Below are positions 62,951-64,000 of a stretch of DNA of 64,000 nucleotides, one piece after another. The stretch comes from Shimia sp. CNT1-13L.2 (GTDB lineage: Bacteria; Pseudomonadota; Alphaproteobacteria; Rhodobacterales; Rhodobacteraceae). Both the position numbers and the translations under genes were made by a program. The stretch covers positions 248,001 through 312,000 of the forward strand of contig NZ_JANDJO010000001.1 of assembly GCF_024331145.1 (NCBI RefSeq), in the 5' to 3' direction. Within the stretch, counting starts at the first letter, position 1; the number at the start of each line of letters is the position of its first letter. The notes under the pieces were generated by a model, which was not told the origin of the DNA, did no database searches, and worked only from the letters and a program-made list of their open reading frames with translations.

Positions 62951-63427
62951 TCAGAACGCCAACCCACCGTGACTTCCTGCCGTCGCAACCAGCACGGTGA
63001 CGAGGCTCAGGGTCAAAAGCACCCAATGCATGCGCTGGATGATGCGGAACGTGCCTTCCGGATCGGACTTGGACCGTTCGTGAAACCAGCGATGCAGGAA
63101 CAGGGGCTCGGCCACGAACAGCATCACCGAAAACACCAGCCAGACCAGCACCATCAGGTGCATCCAGAAATACTCCAGATCAATGAACCGGTACCAAAGC
63201 CCCCAGTGATGCACAAGGAAAAGCCCCGAAAGCCCCACAAGCAGGGTCGTCCCCCGCGCCTGCCAGGCAAACCGCCCCTCAATCGCCTCAAAGAACGCCA
63301 CCCGTTCAGCCGGATCTTTCATGCGCCGCACCGAAGGCAAGAGAACCGTCGTCACGAATCCCACACCACCGATCCAGAGCACCACACCCAGAACATGCAG
63401 GGCCCGCGCAATCGCTGCTTCTTCCAT
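62951..63427 (-). CDS. CopD-like four-helix membrane protein
   Basis: A 158-residue membrane protein with four helices. Histidines placed in or near the helices (ARALHVLGVVLWIGGVGF in helix 1, FWMHLMVLVWLVF, FLHRWFH and QRMHWVLLTLSLV) resemble the CopD/YgiZ-type cytochrome-like family, which could bind haem or metal. No function is established. It lies next to the aa3 subunit IV gene, hinting at a link with respiration. Confidence 0.7.
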   Translation of the reverse strand: MEEAAIARALHVLGVVLWIGGVGFVTTVLLPSVRRMKDPAERVAFFEAIEGRFAWQARGTTLLVGLSGLFLVHHWGLWYRFIDLEYFWMHLMVLVWLVFSVMLFVAEPLFLHRWFHERSKSDPEGTFRIIQRMHWVLLTLSLVTVLVATAGSHGGLAF

Positions 63428-63492
63428 TGCTGTTGTCCCCTTGAAACGCGAGGCAGCACAGGGCGGCGCCCGCCCCCCTGTGCCAGAAAGGC

Positions 63493-63957
63493 CTAGTTCC
63501 CGACCTTGCCCAAATCGGCCGCCAGACGGAACCCGATGCGGTTCGGCTGGTCCCGTTCCACCTGTTTCGGCAGGGCGCGCAGCATCACCGAAAGCTGGCT
63601 GACGTGCTGCACCAGCTGGGTTTTGATGCCCGAGGAATCAGTGCCGTAAAACGTCACCATGTCCGGATCGAAAAAGCCCATGCCCTCGATCCGCAGAACA
63701 CCGGCATCCCCGCCGGTGAACCCCATCGCGACCTCGTGCTCGTTGTCGAGCTGTTCTTCGAAGTTCTGGATGTAGAGGATCAGGCGTTCATAGGCCCATT
63801 CCGCCGGGCTCTTCTGGGCCACCGGTGTCTTGGCCACCGCCTCGGGAACATCCTTGCAGGGCTCCACATTCGGATCTGCATGTACCTCATGGCGGCGCGG
63901 CAGCGCAGCAGCTTCGGCCGCTTCTGCCGACGTTTCGATCTCGTCACCCATGGTCAC
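63493..63957 (-). CDS. DUF6173 family protein
   Basis: A 152-154 residue soluble protein. The region AEWAYERLILYIQNFEEQLDNEHEVAMGFTGGDAGVLRIEGMGFFDPDMVTFYG is the recognisable DUF6173 core; the N-terminus is Ala/Glu-rich and probably disordered. Function unknown. The start is GTG 63957 or ATG 63951. The GTG directly follows the stop of the upstream partial gene (TGA-GTG). Confidence 0.8.
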   Translation of the reverse strand: MTMGDEIETSAEAAEAAALPRRHEVHADPNVEPCKDVPEAVAKTPVAQKSPAEWAYERLILYIQNFEEQLDNEHEVAMGFTGGDAGVLRIEGMGFFDPDMVTFYGTDSSGIKTQLVQHVSQLSVMLRALPKQVERDQPNRIGFRLAADLGKVGN

Positions 63958-64000
63958 TCACCCTTTTCGTTGCCAGAGCCACGCACCGTCTTCGCGTTTG
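63958..64000 (-). CDS. C-terminal end of an unidentified gene (cut by the right edge)
   Basis: The last 13 codons, read on the minus strand, end ...REDGAWLWQRKG followed by TGA at 63958-63960, directly before the DUF6173 start. Too short to identify. The tight junction suggests cotranscription. Confidence 0.35.
   Translation of the reverse strand, partial: KREDGAWLWQRKG

Overview
The window is high-GC chromosomal DNA from an alphaproteobacterium of the Rhodobacteraceae (Roseobacter/Rhodobacter group). The evidence is gene content: an ethylmalonyl-CoA pathway pair (mesaconyl-CoA hydratase and a malyl-CoA lyase/thioesterase homologue) beside TCA genes, a 44-residue aa3-oxidase subunit IV, a TIGR02302-type protein beside lysA, phaA-phaB, and ETF-quinone oxidoreductase. 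I see no tRNA or rRNA gene, CRISPR array, transposase or phage gene.

Layout. 1-5.4 kb (minus): sdhC-sdhD-sdhA, then mcl2-like, nnrU, DUF1737 and mch. 5.6-7.0 kb: two small secreted proteins and a TauE/SafE permease. 7.2-20.9 kb (plus): mdh, sucC, sucD, sucA, sucB and lpd, the lower TCA cycle. These are split by genes unrelated to the TCA cycle: a DxD glycosyltransferase-like gene, two sulfotransferase-like genes, a secreted protein and a small alpha/beta protein. 21-23.8 kb: a patch that reads as lower in GC, with a thioesterase, a PLP decarboxylase and a gene that appears to carry a nonsense codon. 24-33.4 kb: ftsE-ftsX-plsC, a zinc-ribbon membrane protein, and argH, two tiny lipoproteins, lysA and TIGR02302 on the minus strand. 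33.4-36.6 kb: a TlpA-like protein, a VOC protein with a divergent tandem HxlR regulator, and a serine hydrolase. 36.8-40.2 kb: a cobalamin riboswitch, a 28-codon ORF, a DUF1636 protein and a three-gene ABC importer, which together look like a B12 (or cobalt) uptake operon. 40.3-47.8 kb: a sterol-desaturase-like enzyme, tag, a divergent EAL protein, phaA-phaB, a LysR regulator with an EamA exporter, and DUF465. 48-55.7 kb: a tRNA-type methyltransferase, DUF2007, polyprenyl synthase, ispE, a TPR protein, an MFS transporter and ETF-QO. 56-64 kb: greA, a membrane protein, the molybdenum-cofactor set fdhD-mobA-mobB-moeA, azlCD, a lipoprotein, the aa3 subunit IV, a four-helix membrane protein and DUF6173.

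How it works together. The left third holds succinyl-CoA and succinate oxidation, malate oxidation and part of the acetyl-CoA assimilation route; phaA/phaB supply the entry and storage branch. The sdhC and sucC upstream regions share a paired palindrome, TGTGATCAC-N11/12-TGTGATCAC, at nearly the same distance from the start codon. This suggests that one regulator controls both operons.

The observations most worth following are: that shared paired operator; a 12-codon copy of the lpd 5' end in front of a sulfotransferase gene next to lpd; the surface-modification-type genes scattered through the suc region; the short ORF with a perfect Shine-Dalgarno below the B12 riboswitch; and a hairpin repeat that forms the N-terminal coding region of a secreted protein. 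No complete new defence, mobile or biosynthetic system can be shown from the sequence alone.
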